Positions 1 to 9,166 of a DNA stretch of 64,000 nucleotides are shown piece after piece; the stretch's first letter is position 1, and each line of letters begins with the position of its first letter. Source of the stretch: Ochrobactrum quorumnocens (GTDB lineage Bacteria; Pseudomonadota; Alphaproteobacteria; Rhizobiales; Rhizobiaceae); the NCBI RefSeq assembly GCF_002278035.1, contig NZ_CP022604.1:496001-560000 (forward strand), in the 5' to 3' direction. The notes beneath the pieces were generated by a model that was not told where the DNA came from, searched no databases, and saw only the letters and a program-made list of their open reading frames with translations. The translations under genes were made by a program, and so were the position numbers.

Positions 1-920
1 TCTGAAAGAGCCGGAATGTAGCCGCCTGGGAAGATATACTTGCGGATGAATGGGTTGGTCGCGCCGGGTCCATCGGCGCGGCCAATCGCATGAAGCAGGA
101 AAACGCCGTCTTTTTTCAACAAGCGTGCCGCATGTTGAAAATACTCGGCGAAGTGTCCAACGCCGACATGCTCAAACATACCGACTGAAACAAGTCGGTC
201 GAACTGATCATCGATATTGCGATAATCGGTGAGCTGAAAATTTGCACGGTCTGCAAGGTCTTCTTCGATGGCCCGTTTATTGGCGATGGCGTGTTGTTCT
301 TCCGAGAGCGTGACACCCGTCACATTGGCTTTGAGGAAACGGGCAAGATAAAGACCCATGCCACCCCAGCCGCAGCCGATGTCGAGCACCTTATGCTCGT
401 CCTTGACGAGAAGCTTTGCTGCAATGTGCCGCTTCTTGGCCAACTGTGCTTCGGCAAGTGTCGCATTGGGTGGATCGAAATATGCGCAGGAGTACTGCTT
501 GTCGGGGTCCAGAAACAGATCGTAAAGCGCACCTGAAAGATCATAATGGCTTTTGATATTGCTCGATGATCGAGCAATCGTGTTCATTTGCTGGAAGCGG
601 CGAAACAATACGCGGAATTTGCCCGCTGCCTTCATCCAAGGTTCGGTGGCAGCCGTTGGGCCAGTGTTCTCAAAGACGATTTTGAGCACTGTATAGATAT
701 CGCCTTCAACAAAATCGATTTCGCCATCCATGAAGCATTCTGCGAGCTTCAGTTCAGGGTCGAGCGCTACGGCGCGCTCGGCATGACGTGTATTAAAACG
801 GATATGAACCGGGTTACCGGTCTTGTCTCCATACTGATTAGCAGCTCCACCAGAATCAGTAACCGTCAGGTCGCCGATTTTGATCATATGCGAAAGAACA
901 GTACGCAGCATTCCATACAT
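1..920 (-). CDS. cfa: Cyclopropane-fatty-acyl-phospholipid synthase, 3' end cut by window edge
   Basis: SAM-dependent methyltransferase that adds a methylene bridge to unsaturated acyl chains of membrane phospholipids. About 306 codons are present and the frame is open to the left edge, so the C-terminal part is missing. I translated the reverse strand by hand. The SAM-binding glycine motif VLDIGCGWGGMG is clear, followed by an acidic residue region and GMFEHVGVGHF, both typical of the Mycolic_acid/CFA synthase family. The start is the ATG at 920, nine bases after AAGGAG (930-935). An in-frame ATG at 929 would touch that site and is unlikely. The gene stands alone, with the rplI terminator behind it. 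Confidence 0.9.
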   Translation of the reverse strand, partial: MYGMLRTVLSHMIKIGDLTVTDSGGAANQYGDKTGNPVHIRFNTRHAERAVALDPELKLAECFMDGEIDFVEGDIYTVLKIVFENTGPTAATEPWMKAAGKFRVLFRRFQQMNTIARSSSNIKSHYDLSGALYDLFLDPDKQYSCAYFDPPNATLAEAQLAKKRHIAAKLLVKDEHKVLDIGCGWGGMGLYLARFLKANVTGVTLSEEQHAIANKRAIEEDLADRANFQLTDYRNIDDQFDRLVSVGMFEHVGVGHFAEYFQHAARLLKKDGVFLLHAIGRADGPGATNPFIRKYIFPGGYIPALS

Positions 921-1261
921 TGGCCCCATCTCCTTGTTGAGATTGGAGCAAGTGCAAACATCCATGCGGTTGCATGGCAGGCGGCTTGTTGCCTGAATTC
1001 AAGCCGCTCTGTCATCAGATTTTCAGGCTATTCCCTTCGGTCAGTCGATTCCTGGCTGGCTTCTGGCTATTCGCCTGAGCAAACGCGGACGTTTCCGTCA
1101 GCACCTCTCCAATCCAATACTAATGAAGAGAATAGGCAAAATTTCCGATCTGAAAAGAGAAAATGCCCGACGGAGACCGCCGGGCATGATCATATAAAGT
1201 TTACCACCATTGGAAACATGGCTAAGGAGCATTGCTTCCTTGGAGGAAAGAGCAGGGCAGA
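921..1261. other. Intergenic region between cfa and rplI
   Basis: These 341 bases hold the cfa ribosome binding site (930-935), presumably the cfa promoter, and the rplI terminator near 1152-1187. Open frames crossing it on the plus strand are antisense to cfa and have no family character. I see no gene in it. Confidence 0.7.
1152..1187 (-). terminator. Rho-independent terminator of rplI
   Basis: On the minus strand an eleven-step stem (ATGCCCG plus CGG arm, one mismatch, three-base loop) is followed by a T-rich run, TTTTCTCTTTTC. It lies about 75 bases after the rplI stop codon. Confidence 0.8.
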
Positions 1262-1831
1262 TTAAGCCTGATCTTCGCCTTCTTCGTCTTCGTCGAAGAC
1301 TTCTTCAGCGAGAGGTGCTTCTTCGATGCCGTAGATGGCTTCGATTGAGGTCAGGTCTTCACCCTTTGCCTGACGTTCGGCTTCCTCAGTCGAACGAGCG
1401 ATGTTTACGGAAACCGTAACTTCGACTTCAGGATGCAGCGAGATGACGATGTCATGCACGCCGATTGCCTTGATTGGCTGCTTCAGTTCAACCTGGTTGC
1501 GGTGCAGGTTGAAGCCATTTGCAGTGATGATGTCAGCGATGTCGCGGGTCGAAACCGAACCGTACAGCTGACCGGTTTCACCAGCCGAACGAACAACGAT
1601 GAACGATTCGCCGTTGAGCTTGGTTGCAACTGCTTCAGCTTCGCTCTTGCGCTCAAGGTTCTGAGCTTCGAGCTGCGCGCGCTGGCCTTCGAACTTCTTG
1701 CGGTTGGCTTCGTTGGCACGAAGAGCCTTGCCCTGTGGCAGCAGGAAGTTACGGGCAAAGCCGTCCTTGACCTTAACAGTGTCGCCCATCTGACCGAGGC
1801 GGCTGATACGTTCCAGAAGAATAACGTCCAT
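1262..1831 (-). CDS. rplI: 50S ribosomal protein L9
   Basis: Binds 23S rRNA on the large subunit near the L1 stalk. The N-terminal L9 domain ([17 protein letters not shown], then [18 protein letters not shown]) and the C-terminal globular domain are complete. At 189 residues it is longer than the roughly 150 of E. coli L9. The extra part is a strongly acidic tail ([14 protein letters not shown]), common in alphaproteobacterial L9. It is the last gene of the rpsF-rpsR-membrane protein-rplI group, and a terminator follows. Confidence 0.97.
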   Translation of the reverse strand: MDVILLERISRLGQMGDTVKVKDGFARNFLLPQGKALRANEANRKKFEGQRAQLEAQNLERKSEAEAVATKLNGESFIVVRSAGETGQLYGSVSTRDIADIITANGFNLHRNQVELKQPIKAIGVHDIVISLHPEVEVTVSVNIARSTEEAERQAKGEDLTSIEAIYGIEEAPLAEEVFDEDEEGEDQA

Positions 1832-1861
1832 TTGAGTTTCCTTTCGAGTGTCTCAATGAGT

Positions 1862-2821
1862 TTATTGGTTATCAGTATTCGGGATTTTCGAGATTGGCGC
1901 GCCGCGCGATGTATCGAAAAGACCGAAAACCATGAAGACGAAAAGCAGAAATGCGAACAGGATGATCGCCACATAGACGAACCACAGCACGACTGGTCGC
2001 CATGCTTTTCCGCGTGAGCGGTGATGGAAAGTCGCAAGGCCTGCGATCATAAAGCCGAAGCTCAGTGCCCCAACAACTACCGTGGCAATGAGGCCGGCGG
2101 CGCCGGGCAAAAACGCAACTGCGAGAGCCACGGCAAAAACAAGCAGTGCCTGACGTGGCATACGCATTGTTGCAGGCCAATCATCACGTGGACGGCGCAG
2201 ACGACCCGAAAGGGCAGTCAGACGCAGGGCCAAATAGAGATTGCCGACCAGAATAGCGAGGCATGTCGCTGGCTGGATTGCTGGCAGTGCCACCATCAGA
2301 AGCGCGCTGACGCTTTGGCGCATTTCATCGGTCGCAGTGAATTGTGGGTCGGCTTCGGCAAGGCGGTCGATCAGCGTGTTTGCGAGTTCTCGTGCCATAT
2401 CCGGCCCGAAACCCAGAATGAAACCGATGACGATAAAACTTGCAGCAACCATCAAAGCCAGACGGAAGACGATATCCGAAAGCGGATACCAGACCATGAC
2501 GTCTTTTGGACCGCCGAGTTCGGAGGCAGGACGGGCTAGGCCTGAAAGATATGCACCGATTGCAGCAGGCGCGTAACTGGTGAGCGCCATAAGCAATGCG
2601 GCCATTGGAGCCGCAAAAATGCCGACAGCAATGGTGGCGGCAGCAGCAGCAACAAGCCCTGCGCTCGAACCCCAGCCAAGAGCGGCAACAAAAATAGGCA
2701 GCGGTGTCAGGAAATAGAGAACCACCGCCATTCCCGATTGGGCAATGACGCCGGACGACATCAATGCCGAGGCAAGCCCCGCCAATATGCCGACACCAAT
2801 GATGGTTCCGTTGAATTTCAT
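1862..2821 (-). CDS. DUF2232-type polytopic membrane protein
   Basis: 319 residues with about eight hydrophobic segments. The first runs from residue 7 (IIGVGILAGLASALM) and the last ends near residue 303. No catalytic motif is visible. Its position between rpsR and rplI is conserved in Rhizobiales as I recall, and proteins there are usually assigned to DUF2232 (YybS-like). The gene follows rpsR by 169 bases and precedes rplI by 30, so it is probably co-transcribed with both. Function unknown; a role in membrane transport or envelope assembly would be speculation. Confidence 0.8.
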   Translation of the reverse strand: MKFNGTIIGVGILAGLASALMSSGVIAQSGMAVVLYFLTPLPIFVAALGWGSSAGLVAAAAATIAVGIFAAPMAALLMALTSYAPAAIGAYLSGLARPASELGGPKDVMVWYPLSDIVFRLALMVAASFIVIGFILGFGPDMARELANTLIDRLAEADPQFTATDEMRQSVSALLMVALPAIQPATCLAILVGNLYLALRLTALSGRLRRPRDDWPATMRMPRQALLVFAVALAVAFLPGAAGLIATVVVGALSFGFMIAGLATFHHRSRGKAWRPVVLWFVYVAIILFAFLLFVFMVFGLFDTSRGAPISKIPNTDNQ

Positions 2822-2939
2822 AAACTCGCTGTCCTGCTCCGGATTGCCGGTTTTGCAGTTAGAGGTGCGGACAAAGTCGCGTTCACCCCAACTTGGGATT
2901 TTAGTACACCGGTCGCGCCCATCGCATCCGGGGAATATT

Positions 2940-2966
2940 GTGAGACGGCATAAACTGCCGCCTCAC
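2940..2966 (-). other. Hairpin between rpsR and the DUF2232 gene
   Basis: Perfect inverted arms (gtgagacggca against tgccgcctcac with one G-T pair) around a five-base loop. There is no T run, so it is not a standard terminator. It could stabilise the rpsR 3' end or attenuate readthrough into the downstream genes. Confidence 0.5.
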
Positions 2967-2990
2967 AAAAAGTCTTAGTTCACTCAGATC

Positions 2991-3239
2991 TTACTTCACA
3001 ACGTATGGAAGCAGGCCGAGGAAACGAGCGCGCTTGATCGCCTTGGCGAGTTCGCGCTGCTTCTTCTGGCTGACAGCTGTAATACGGGAAGGAACGATCT
3101 TGCCGCGTTCCGAAATGTAACGCTGCAGGAGCTTAATGTCCTTGTAGTCGATCTTCGGTGCGTTTGCGCCGGAGAACGGGCACGTCTTGCGACGACGATG
3201 GAAAGGACGACGGGTCGGGATCTGATTGATGTCAACCAT
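2991..3239 (-). CDS. rpsR: 30S ribosomal protein S18
   Basis: 82 residues, the usual alphaproteobacterial length. Typical features are [15 protein letters not shown] near the N terminus, then [19 protein letters not shown] and the basic stretch [19 protein letters not shown]. It binds 16S rRNA as a dimer with S6. The ATG follows the rpsF stop by two bases, so the two are translated from one message. Confidence 0.98.
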   Translation of the reverse strand: MVDINQIPTRRPFHRRRKTCPFSGANAPKIDYKDIKLLQRYISERGKIVPSRITAVSQKKQRELAKAIKRARFLGLLPYVVK

Positions 3240-3241
3240 GA

Positions 3242-3703
3242 TTATGCTCCTTCACCAGCTTCGTTGTCACGTGGACGGCGTGGGCCACGATCACCGCGGT
3301 CGCCGCGATCACCACGGTCGAAACCGCCTTCGCGTGGACGGCGTGGGCCGCGGTCGTCACCATCGCGTTCACGACGGTCGTCGCGGCGCGAAAGCATAGC
3401 CGACTGGCCTTCTTCGTGTTCTTCAACGCGAACAGTGAGGAAGCGCAGAACGTCTTCGTTGATGCGCATCTGGCGTTCCATTTCAGCAACGGCAGCTGCC
3501 GGAGCGTCAATGTTTACGAGCGTGTAATACGCCTTGCGATTCTTTTTGATACGGTAGGTGAGGGGACGAAGACCCCAGTTTTCTACCTTACCGACCTTGC
3601 CGCCATTAGCTTCGAGGACACCCTTGTACTGTTCGACGAGAGCGTCGACCTGCTGCTGGGAAATGTCCTGGCGGGCAAGAAGCACATGTTCATAAAGAGC
3701 CAT
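3242..3703 (-). CDS. rpsF: 30S ribosomal protein S6 with RG-rich tail
   Basis: S6 pairs with S18 on the platform of the small subunit. Residues 1 to about 100 form the S6 fold ([36 protein letters not shown]). Residues 105-153 are an appended low-complexity tail rich in Arg, Asp and Gly with three consecutive RGD units (residues 130-138). Some tail extension is usual in rhizobial S6. It is the first gene of the operon, and S6:S18 autoregulation through the leader is known in many bacteria but was not verified here. Confidence 0.97.
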   Translation of the reverse strand: MALYEHVLLARQDISQQQVDALVEQYKGVLEANGGKVGKVENWGLRPLTYRIKKNRKAYYTLVNIDAPAAAVAEMERQMRINEDVLRFLTVRVEEHEEGQSAMLSRRDDRRERDGDDRGPRRPREGGFDRGDRGDRGDRGPRRPRDNEAGEGA

Positions 3704-4050
3704 TGGCTTTGCCTTTCTTCTGTTACATCATGCTGACACTAACGGCTAAGCCTCTGCGACTTCTCTTATACCGGAAAACCGGAGAAGAAAGGACGCTGGG
3801 TAAAGACAATCGAGAGCGGAGACACGGGAGGCAGAAGCACTTTAGACTTCCACGGACAGTCCAACAAATAGTTGAAGAACCGACCGCTCCTCCGTTCAGC
3901 CCCCAGCTAATGCCAGCAACGAACGGGCGGCTAATACGTGTTTTTCCCCGGGTTTGCAAGCCGCATAACCTCGAAAAACCGACAATTACTTGACTTTTCA
4001 ACCTATGCTGGGGCACATCGCGCAAAATTGTCAGATCAAGTGAGGCATTC
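3704..4050. other. Divergent promoter region rpsF / fabD
   Basis: These 347 bases separate two divergent operons and must hold both promoters. I found no convincing sigma70 pair: a TTGACT at 3990 is followed by TATGCT only eight bases later. A short hairpin (ccggttttccgg on the minus strand, about 3769-3785) lies in the rpsF leader, where an S6:S18 autoregulatory element could sit. The open frame at 3703-3993 reads like non-coding translation. Confidence 0.5.
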
Positions 4051-4995
4051 ATGGCAGTAGCATTCACCTTTCCAGGACAGGGTAGCCAGGCAGTAGGCAT
4101 GGGCAAGGCTCTGGCCGAACAGTTCGCTGAGGCGCGCGTTGTTTTCGAGGAAGTGGACGCAGCACTGGGCGAGAAACTCTCTGCCACGATGTTCGAAGGT
4201 CCTGAAGATGTACTCACACTGACCGCTAATGCGCAGCCCGCACTTATGGCGGTCTCCATCGCCACATTGCGTGTCATGGAAGCGCGCGGGTTTTCGCTGA
4301 AAGAAAAGGTTGCCTATGTAGCGGGTCATTCGCTCGGCGAATATTCCGCACTTTGTGCATCAGGAACATTCTCACTGGCGGATACGGCCCGTCTCCTGCG
4401 CATTCGCGGCAATGCAATGCAGAAGGCAGTTCCAGTCGGCGAAGGCGCAATGGCTGCGATAATCGGTCTTGAGCATAGCGATGTTGAAGCTATTTGCTCG
4501 GAAGCGAGGGCTTCTGGCTCGGTACAAATCGCCAACGACAATGGCGGCGGTCAGCTGGTTATCTCAGGTTCCAAGGCTGCAGTGGAATTGGCGGCATCGC
4601 TTGCTTCCGAAAAGGGTGCCAAGCGCGCAATCATGCTACCGGTATCGGCACCTTTCCATTCGACGCTTATGGGCCCCGCTGCTGACGCAATGCGGGAGGC
4701 GCTGGCCTCCGTTGAAAAGCACAATCCTATTGTGCCGCTGATTGCTAACGTGCGTGCGGCACCTGTGACGGATGCCAATGAAATTGCTGATCTGCTCGTT
4801 GAACAGGTCACGGGTCAGGTTCGCTGGCGCGAAACCATCGAATGGTTTGCTGCTAATGGCGTGACGACGCTTTATGAAGTAGGCTCCGGAAAAGTTCTGA
4901 CTGGTCTTGCACGCCGCATCTCCAAGGATGTGACTGGCGCAACCGTTGGCTCGGCCGAAGAAATCGATGCGGCGGTTGCTGCACTTAATGCTTAA
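4051..4995 (+). CDS. fabD: Malonyl-CoA:ACP transacylase
   Basis: Transfers malonyl from CoA to acyl carrier protein to feed fatty acid elongation. 314 residues, full length. It shows FPGQGSQ at residues 7-13, the nucleophile elbow GHSLGE with Ser94, the catalytic His in PFHSTL (His203) and the C-terminal GSGKVLTGL loop. The ATG is the only sensible start. fabG follows after 11 bases, so the two form an operon, with acpP and fabF downstream in the same direction. Confidence 0.97.
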   Translation: MAVAFTFPGQGSQAVGMGKALAEQFAEARVVFEEVDAALGEKLSATMFEGPEDVLTLTANAQPALMAVSIATLRVMEARGFSLKEKVAYVAGHSLGEYSALCASGTFSLADTARLLRIRGNAMQKAVPVGEGAMAAIIGLEHSDVEAICSEARASGSVQIANDNGGGQLVISGSKAAVELAASLASEKGAKRAIMLPVSAPFHSTLMGPAADAMREALASVEKHNPIVPLIANVRAAPVTDANEIADLLVEQVTGQVRWRETIEWFAANGVTTLYEVGSGKVLTGLARRISKDVTGATVGSAEEIDAAVAALNA

Positions 4996-5006
4996 GAGGA
5001 TCTGAG

Positions 5007-5744
5007 ATGTTTGATCTGACTGGCCGCAAGGCTCTCGTCACAGGTGCAACCGGCGGTCTTGGCGAGGCGATTGCCCGCGCGCTTCATGCGCAGGGCGCTA
5101 TCGTCGGTCTGCACGGCACACGCGAAGAAAAACTAAAAGAACTGGCTGCTGAACTCGGCGACCGTACTTTCATCTTCCCTGCCAACCTGTCTGATCGCGA
5201 AGCCGTAAAGGCTCTCGGCCAGAAGGCAGAGGAGGAAATGGGTGGCGTCGACATTCTCGTCAACAATGCGGGTATCACCCGCGACGGTCTTTTTGTGCGC
5301 ATGAGCGATGAGGACTGGGATGCGGTTCTCAATGTCAATCTGACATCTGTGTTCAATCTGACGCGTGAACTGACCCATCCAATGATGCGCCGCCGCAAGG
5401 GCCGTATCATCAATATCACGTCGATTGTTGGCGTGACCGGCAATCCAGGTCAGGCCAATTATTGCGCTTCCAAGGCGGGTCTCATCGGCTTCTCGAAGTC
5501 TCTTGCACAGGAAATCGCAAGCCGTAATGTCACGGTTAACTGCGTAGCACCTGGCTTCATCGAATCGGCAATGACGGACAAGCTGAACGAAAAGCAGAAG
5601 GAAGCGATCATGGGTAGCATCCCCATGAAGCGCATGGGCGTTGGTGGTGATATTGCTGCTGCCGTGCTTTATCTGGCAAGCGACGAAGCCGCATACGTCA
5701 CAGGTCAGACTTTGCACATCAATGGCGGTATGGCTATGATTTAA
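5007..5744 (+). CDS. fabG: 3-oxoacyl-ACP reductase
   Basis: NADPH-dependent reduction of 3-ketoacyl-ACP in the elongation cycle. 245 residues, the normal size of a classical SDR. The cofactor loop TGATGGLG is at residues 12-19, NNAG at 86-89, and the catalytic Ser139, Tyr152 and Lys156 (YCASK) are all present. GAGGATCTGAG lies before the ATG. A short A-rich dyad (AGCCTTTTAAAGGCT) directly follows the stop but is not a convincing terminator. Confidence 0.97.
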   Translation: MFDLTGRKALVTGATGGLGEAIARALHAQGAIVGLHGTREEKLKELAAELGDRTFIFPANLSDREAVKALGQKAEEEMGGVDILVNNAGITRDGLFVRMSDEDWDAVLNVNLTSVFNLTRELTHPMMRRRKGRIINITSIVGVTGNPGQANYCASKAGLIGFSKSLAQEIASRNVTVNCVAPGFIESAMTDKLNEKQKEAIMGSIPMKRMGVGGDIAAAVLYLASDEAAYVTGQTLHINGGMAMI

Positions 5745-5949
5745 AAGCCTTTTAAAGGCTCTTGAATCGGCATTTTACGGTATATAAAGTCTTAAAGTCG
5801 GGCTCTGAAAAGCAAAATGCGCTTTGCCTTGCTCAAGAAGCATGGTAATGCGCCCGACGAGAGTTTCGGCATTTCGGTTGCGAGATGCCGTTTTCCTGTT
5901 CCGCAAGGAATATCCACAGGGTGACTGTCAGGGTGAGTAAACTCAAAAC

Positions 5950-5979
5950 TTGGCAGACATCTTATAACTTGATTACAAT
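5950..5979 (+). promoter_or_regulatory. Candidate sigma70 promoter of acpP
   Basis: TTGGCA (5950-5955) and TACAAT (5974-5979), each one mismatch from consensus, are 18 bases apart and about 55 bases upstream of the acpP ATG. A separate promoter would fit the high demand for ACP relative to fabD and fabG, from which acpP is separated by 289 bases. Inference from sequence only. Confidence 0.5.
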
Positions 5980-6033
5980 CATGCATGCCGCTAACCAAGG
6001 CAGAGCAAGTTAACAACAGGTCGAGGTTCCGAC

Positions 6034-6270
6034 ATGAGCGATACCGCAGAGCGCGTCAAGAAAATCGTTGTTGAGCATCTGGGTGTAGATGCAGACAAGG
6101 TCACCGAAGGCGCAAGCTTCATTGATGATCTTGGTGCAGACAGCCTCGACACCGTCGAGCTCGTCATGGCTTTCGAAGAAGAATTTGGCGTTGAAATTCC
6201 TGACGACGCTGCAGAAACGATCCTCACGGTCGGCGACGCTGTGAAGTTCATCGATAAGGCTTCTGCCTAA
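6034..6270 (+). CDS. acpP: Acyl carrier protein
   Basis: Carries growing acyl chains on a 4'-phosphopantetheine arm. 78 residues and strongly acidic. The modified serine is Ser37 in [12 protein letters not shown], matching the universal DSL motif. It has its own leader of nearly 290 bases and a strong terminator downstream, so it can be transcribed as a single-gene unit between fabG and fabF. Confidence 0.98.
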   Translation: MSDTAERVKKIVVEHLGVDADKVTEGASFIDDLGADSLDTVELVMAFEEEFGVEIPDDAAETILTVGDAVKFIDKASA

Positions 6271-6282
6271 TCTGAGCTTTCG

Positions 6283-6320
6283 GGGCTGGGATTCTTTCGA
6301 ATCCCGGCCCTGCTTGTCTT
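6283..6320 (+). terminator. Terminator of acpP
   Basis: A twelve-pair stem (gggctgggattc / gaatcccggccc with one G-T pair) and a four-base loop begin 12 bases after the acpP stop. A moderately T-rich tail, TGCTTGTCTT, follows. Confidence 0.75.
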
Positions 6321-6497
6321 CTGGTCAGCGTCTGCAAGCAGCCTGTCCGGAAAACATCAACTACCAATAGCCGGTTGTGGCTGCTGCAAATTGCAGCCCG
6401 GTACCGTGCCGGTAATCAAGATTGAGCATCGTCCGTATGAGGCATTTTTCGCCTGCGGGATGTCTCCAACGAAGTTTATCAAATTTAAGGGGTGGAT

Positions 6498-7757
6498 ATG
6501 AGGCGTGTCGTCATCACCGGTCTTGGTCTGGTGTCGCCGCTTGCTAGCGGTGTCGAAGAGACCTGGAAGCGTCTTATTGCCGGTGACAGCGGTGCTCGCC
6601 GCGTCACGGAATTTGAAGTCGATGATCTGCCTTGCCAGATCGCTTGCCGCATCCCCCTTGGTGATGGCACCAATGGCACCTTCAATCCCGACCTCCATAT
6701 GGAGCCAAAGGAACAGCGTAAGGTAGATCCGTTCATTGTTTATGCTGTCGGCGCTGCTGATCAGGCATTGGACGATGCCAATTGGCATCCTGAAAGCGAT
6801 GAAGACCAGATCCGCACTGGCGTTCTGATCGGTTCGGGCATCGGCGGCATCGAAGGTATCGTTGATGCGGGCCTTACGTTGCGTGACAAAGGCCCACGCC
6901 GCATTTCACCATTCTTCATTCCAGGTCGTCTGATCAATTTGGCGTCCGGCCATGTTTCAATCAAGCACAAGCTGCGCGGCCCCAACCATTCGGTCGTAAC
7001 CGCTTGCGCGACTGGCACGCACGCCATTGGCGACGCTGCGCGTCTGATCGCATTCGGCGATGCTGATGTTATGGTTGCTGGTGGTACGGAATCGCCGGTT
7101 AGCCGCATTTCGCTGGCGGGCTTTGCTGCCTGCAAGGCGCTCTCCACCAAGCGTAACGACGATCCGACTGCAGCCTCCCGTCCATATGACAGCGACCGCG
7201 ATGGCTTTGTCATGGGCGAAGGCGCTGGCGTTGTGGTTCTCGAAGAGCTGGAACATGCTTTGGCGCGTGGCGCCAAGATCTACGCTGAAGTCATCGGCTA
7301 CGGTCTTTCGGGTGATGCTTACCACATCACAGCACCGACTGAGAGCGGTGAGGGCGCGGAACGCTGCATGATTGCTGCAATCAAGCGCGCAGAAATTACG
7401 CCTGACCAGATCGATTACATCAACGCGCATGGCACATCGACCATGGCCGATACGATCGAGCTCGGTGCCGTTGAGCGTGTTGTTGGCGATGCAGCCTCGA
7501 AGGTATCCATGTCTTCGACCAAGTCGTCGATTGGTCACCTGCTTGGTGCCGCCGGTGCTGCGGAAGCGATCTTCTCGACGCTCGCGATCCGTGACAACAT
7601 CGCGCCTGCAACGCTTAATCTCGACAATCCAGCGATTGAAACAAAGATCGATCTCGTGCCGCACAAAGCGCGCGAACGTAAGATTGACATTGCGCTGTCG
7701 AATTCTTTCGGATTCGGCGGCACCAATGCTTCGCTGGTTCTGCGTCGCTATTCTTGA
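6498..7757 (+). CDS. fabF: Beta-ketoacyl-ACP synthase II
   Basis: Condenses malonyl-ACP with acyl-ACP. The ATG at 6498 is chosen, giving 419 residues, because AAGGGGT (about 6487-6493) is correctly spaced for it; an in-frame GTG at 6492 lies inside that site. The Cys-His-His triad is complete: Cys170 in VVTACATG, His311 in NAHGTST and His347 in SSIGHLLGAAG. A terminator follows. Confidence 0.96.
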   Translation: MRRVVITGLGLVSPLASGVEETWKRLIAGDSGARRVTEFEVDDLPCQIACRIPLGDGTNGTFNPDLHMEPKEQRKVDPFIVYAVGAADQALDDANWHPESDEDQIRTGVLIGSGIGGIEGIVDAGLTLRDKGPRRISPFFIPGRLINLASGHVSIKHKLRGPNHSVVTACATGTHAIGDAARLIAFGDADVMVAGGTESPVSRISLAGFAACKALSTKRNDDPTAASRPYDSDRDGFVMGEGAGVVVLEELEHALARGAKIYAEVIGYGLSGDAYHITAPTESGEGAERCMIAAIKRAEITPDQIDYINAHGTSTMADTIELGAVERVVGDAASKVSMSSTKSSIGHLLGAAGAAEAIFSTLAIRDNIAPATLNLDNPAIETKIDLVPHKARERKIDIALSNSFGFGGTNASLVLRRYS

Positions 7758-7786
7758 GCGAGCGAGCTTTAAAAAACTAAACTATT

Positions 7787-7816
7787 CAAAAACGCGGGGA
7801 TTTCTCCGCGTTTTTG
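7787..7816 (+). terminator. Terminator of fabF
   Basis: The stem aaaaacgcgg / ccgcgttttt with a short loop is followed by T-rich sequence, 30 bases after the fabF stop. Confidence 0.85.
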
Positions 7817-7929
7817 CCAAAATATAACCTGATGCAATGTTTAAACTTGCTAATTGCGTTTAGTGTGATCAGACAGAATTTGTTTGATTTGTATGCCCTT
7901 TCGCACGGGTTTCAGGACGAGGTGATGGT

Positions 7930-9120
7930 GTGAGTTCAGAAGAAAAGCCCGGAACCAATCCTGCTGAGCAGCAGCCGCAAGCTGCAGTGACGCCCGAGCA
8001 AGCCGCGGCAAGCAAGCCCTTCGTGCCAAAATCTGCCTCTGAAGCTCTGCGTCCAGAACCGGGTACGCCGCCGCCGCGCAAGCGTTCGCGCCATGCGCGC
8101 AGCCAGATCGTCGTCTTCATGAACTTCATGTTATCGCTGATCGTGCTGGTGCTATTGGGAGCTTCGGCTCTGTTTTACTTCGGCAAGCTCCAGTTTGATT
8201 CCAAAGGCCCTTTGACCGCTGAAACGACGTTCCTCGTTAAACGCGGTGCTGGTGTTTCTGAAGTCTCCAACAGCCTTGAAGGCCGCGAAATCGTCAGCGA
8301 TGCACGTATTTTCCGTTACGGTATGCGCGCTTACGGGCATGAGAACGATCTGAAAGCTGGCGAATATGCGATCCCGGCTGGTGCGACAATGCGCGATGTG
8401 ATGGAGCTTCTCATCAGCGGCAAGTCGATCATGTATCCGCTGACAATTCCTGAAGGTCTTACCGTCAAGCAGGTATTCGATCGTATTTCTACAGATCCGA
8501 TTCTGGCTGGCGACATGCCAAAAGATATGCCGCCTGAAGGTGGGCTGTTTACAGATACGCTCAACTTCACGCGCGGCACAACGCGTGAGGAAATCATCAA
8601 CCGTATGATTGCCTCGCAGCAGAAGCTGATTGATGACACGTGGGCAAAACGCCGCGCTGATCTGCCGGTCAAGGACAAGAACGAGTTTGTGACGCTGGCT
8701 TCCATCGTCGAGAAGGAAACGGGTATCGCGTCGGAACGTCCGCATGTGGCGTCCGTCTTCGTGAATCGCCTCAACAAGGGCATGCGTATTCAATCCGACC
8801 CGACTATCATTTATGGTCTGTTCGGTGGCGCGGGCAAGCCCTCCGACCGTCCGATCTTCAAGTCGGACATCGAAAAGCCGACGCCTTACAACACCTATGT
8901 CATCAACGGTTTGCCGCCGACACCGATTGCCAATCCGGGTCGTGCAGCGCTTGAGGCCGTGGCCAACCCGCTCGACACCGAAGACCTCTACTTCGTAGCG
9001 GATGGTACAGGCGGTCACGTTTTCGCTAAGACCTTGGCTGAACACAATGCCAATGTGCGCAAGTGGCGCGCGGTTGAGCAGGAAAAAAATCAATTACAGC
9101 AGCAAAACACCGCCCAGTAA
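7930..9120 (+). CDS. mltG: Endolytic murein transglycosylase MltG (YceG-like)
   Basis: Cleaves nascent glycan strands to set peptidoglycan chain length. 396 residues. The N-terminal cytoplasmic part (residues 1-58) is rich in Pro, Ala, Glu and basic residues, one membrane helix spans about residues 62-84, and the periplasmic YceG domain follows. The catalytic Glu lies in the conserved LASIVEKETG. Other family marks are YPLTIPEGLT, IQSDPTIIYGL and TPYNTYVINGLPPTPI. The start is GTG after GGACGAGG. The stop overlaps a hairpin. Confidence 0.92.
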   Translation: MSSEEKPGTNPAEQQPQAAVTPEQAAASKPFVPKSASEALRPEPGTPPPRKRSRHARSQIVVFMNFMLSLIVLVLLGASALFYFGKLQFDSKGPLTAETTFLVKRGAGVSEVSNSLEGREIVSDARIFRYGMRAYGHENDLKAGEYAIPAGATMRDVMELLISGKSIMYPLTIPEGLTVKQVFDRISTDPILAGDMPKDMPPEGGLFTDTLNFTRGTTREEIINRMIASQQKLIDDTWAKRRADLPVKDKNEFVTLASIVEKETGIASERPHVASVFVNRLNKGMRIQSDPTIIYGLFGGAGKPSDRPIFKSDIEKPTPYNTYVINGLPPTPIANPGRAALEAVANPLDTEDLYFVADGTGGHVFAKTLAEHNANVRKWRAVEQEKNQLQQQNTAQ

Positions 9121-9136
9121 TTGGGCGGTTTATCAC
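9108..9136 (+). terminator. Hairpin across the mltG stop codon, possible terminator
   Basis: The arms accgccca and tgggcggt enclose the TAA stop of mltG, followed by TTATCACTTTG. The T run is weak, so partial termination or 3' end protection is more likely than full termination. Confidence 0.4.
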
Positions 9137-9166
9137 TTTGTGAATGCCGAAAAAAGGAATGTAAGC

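Noticed and set aside
588..1265. 225-residue plus-strand frame across cfa and the intergenic region
   Set aside because: Antisense to the clear cfa coding frame, mixed composition, no ribosome binding site and no family motif.
1433..2037. Long open frames on both strands over rplI
   Set aside because: Shadows of rplI and of the DUF2232 gene. The true frames have recognisable motifs.
3703..3993. 96-residue frame in the rpsF/fabD gap
   Set aside because: No homology-like features, runs through two promoter regions, no ribosome binding site.
3990..4009. TTGACT and TATGCT as the fabD promoter
   Set aside because: Spacing is only eight bases, far too short for a sigma70 promoter.
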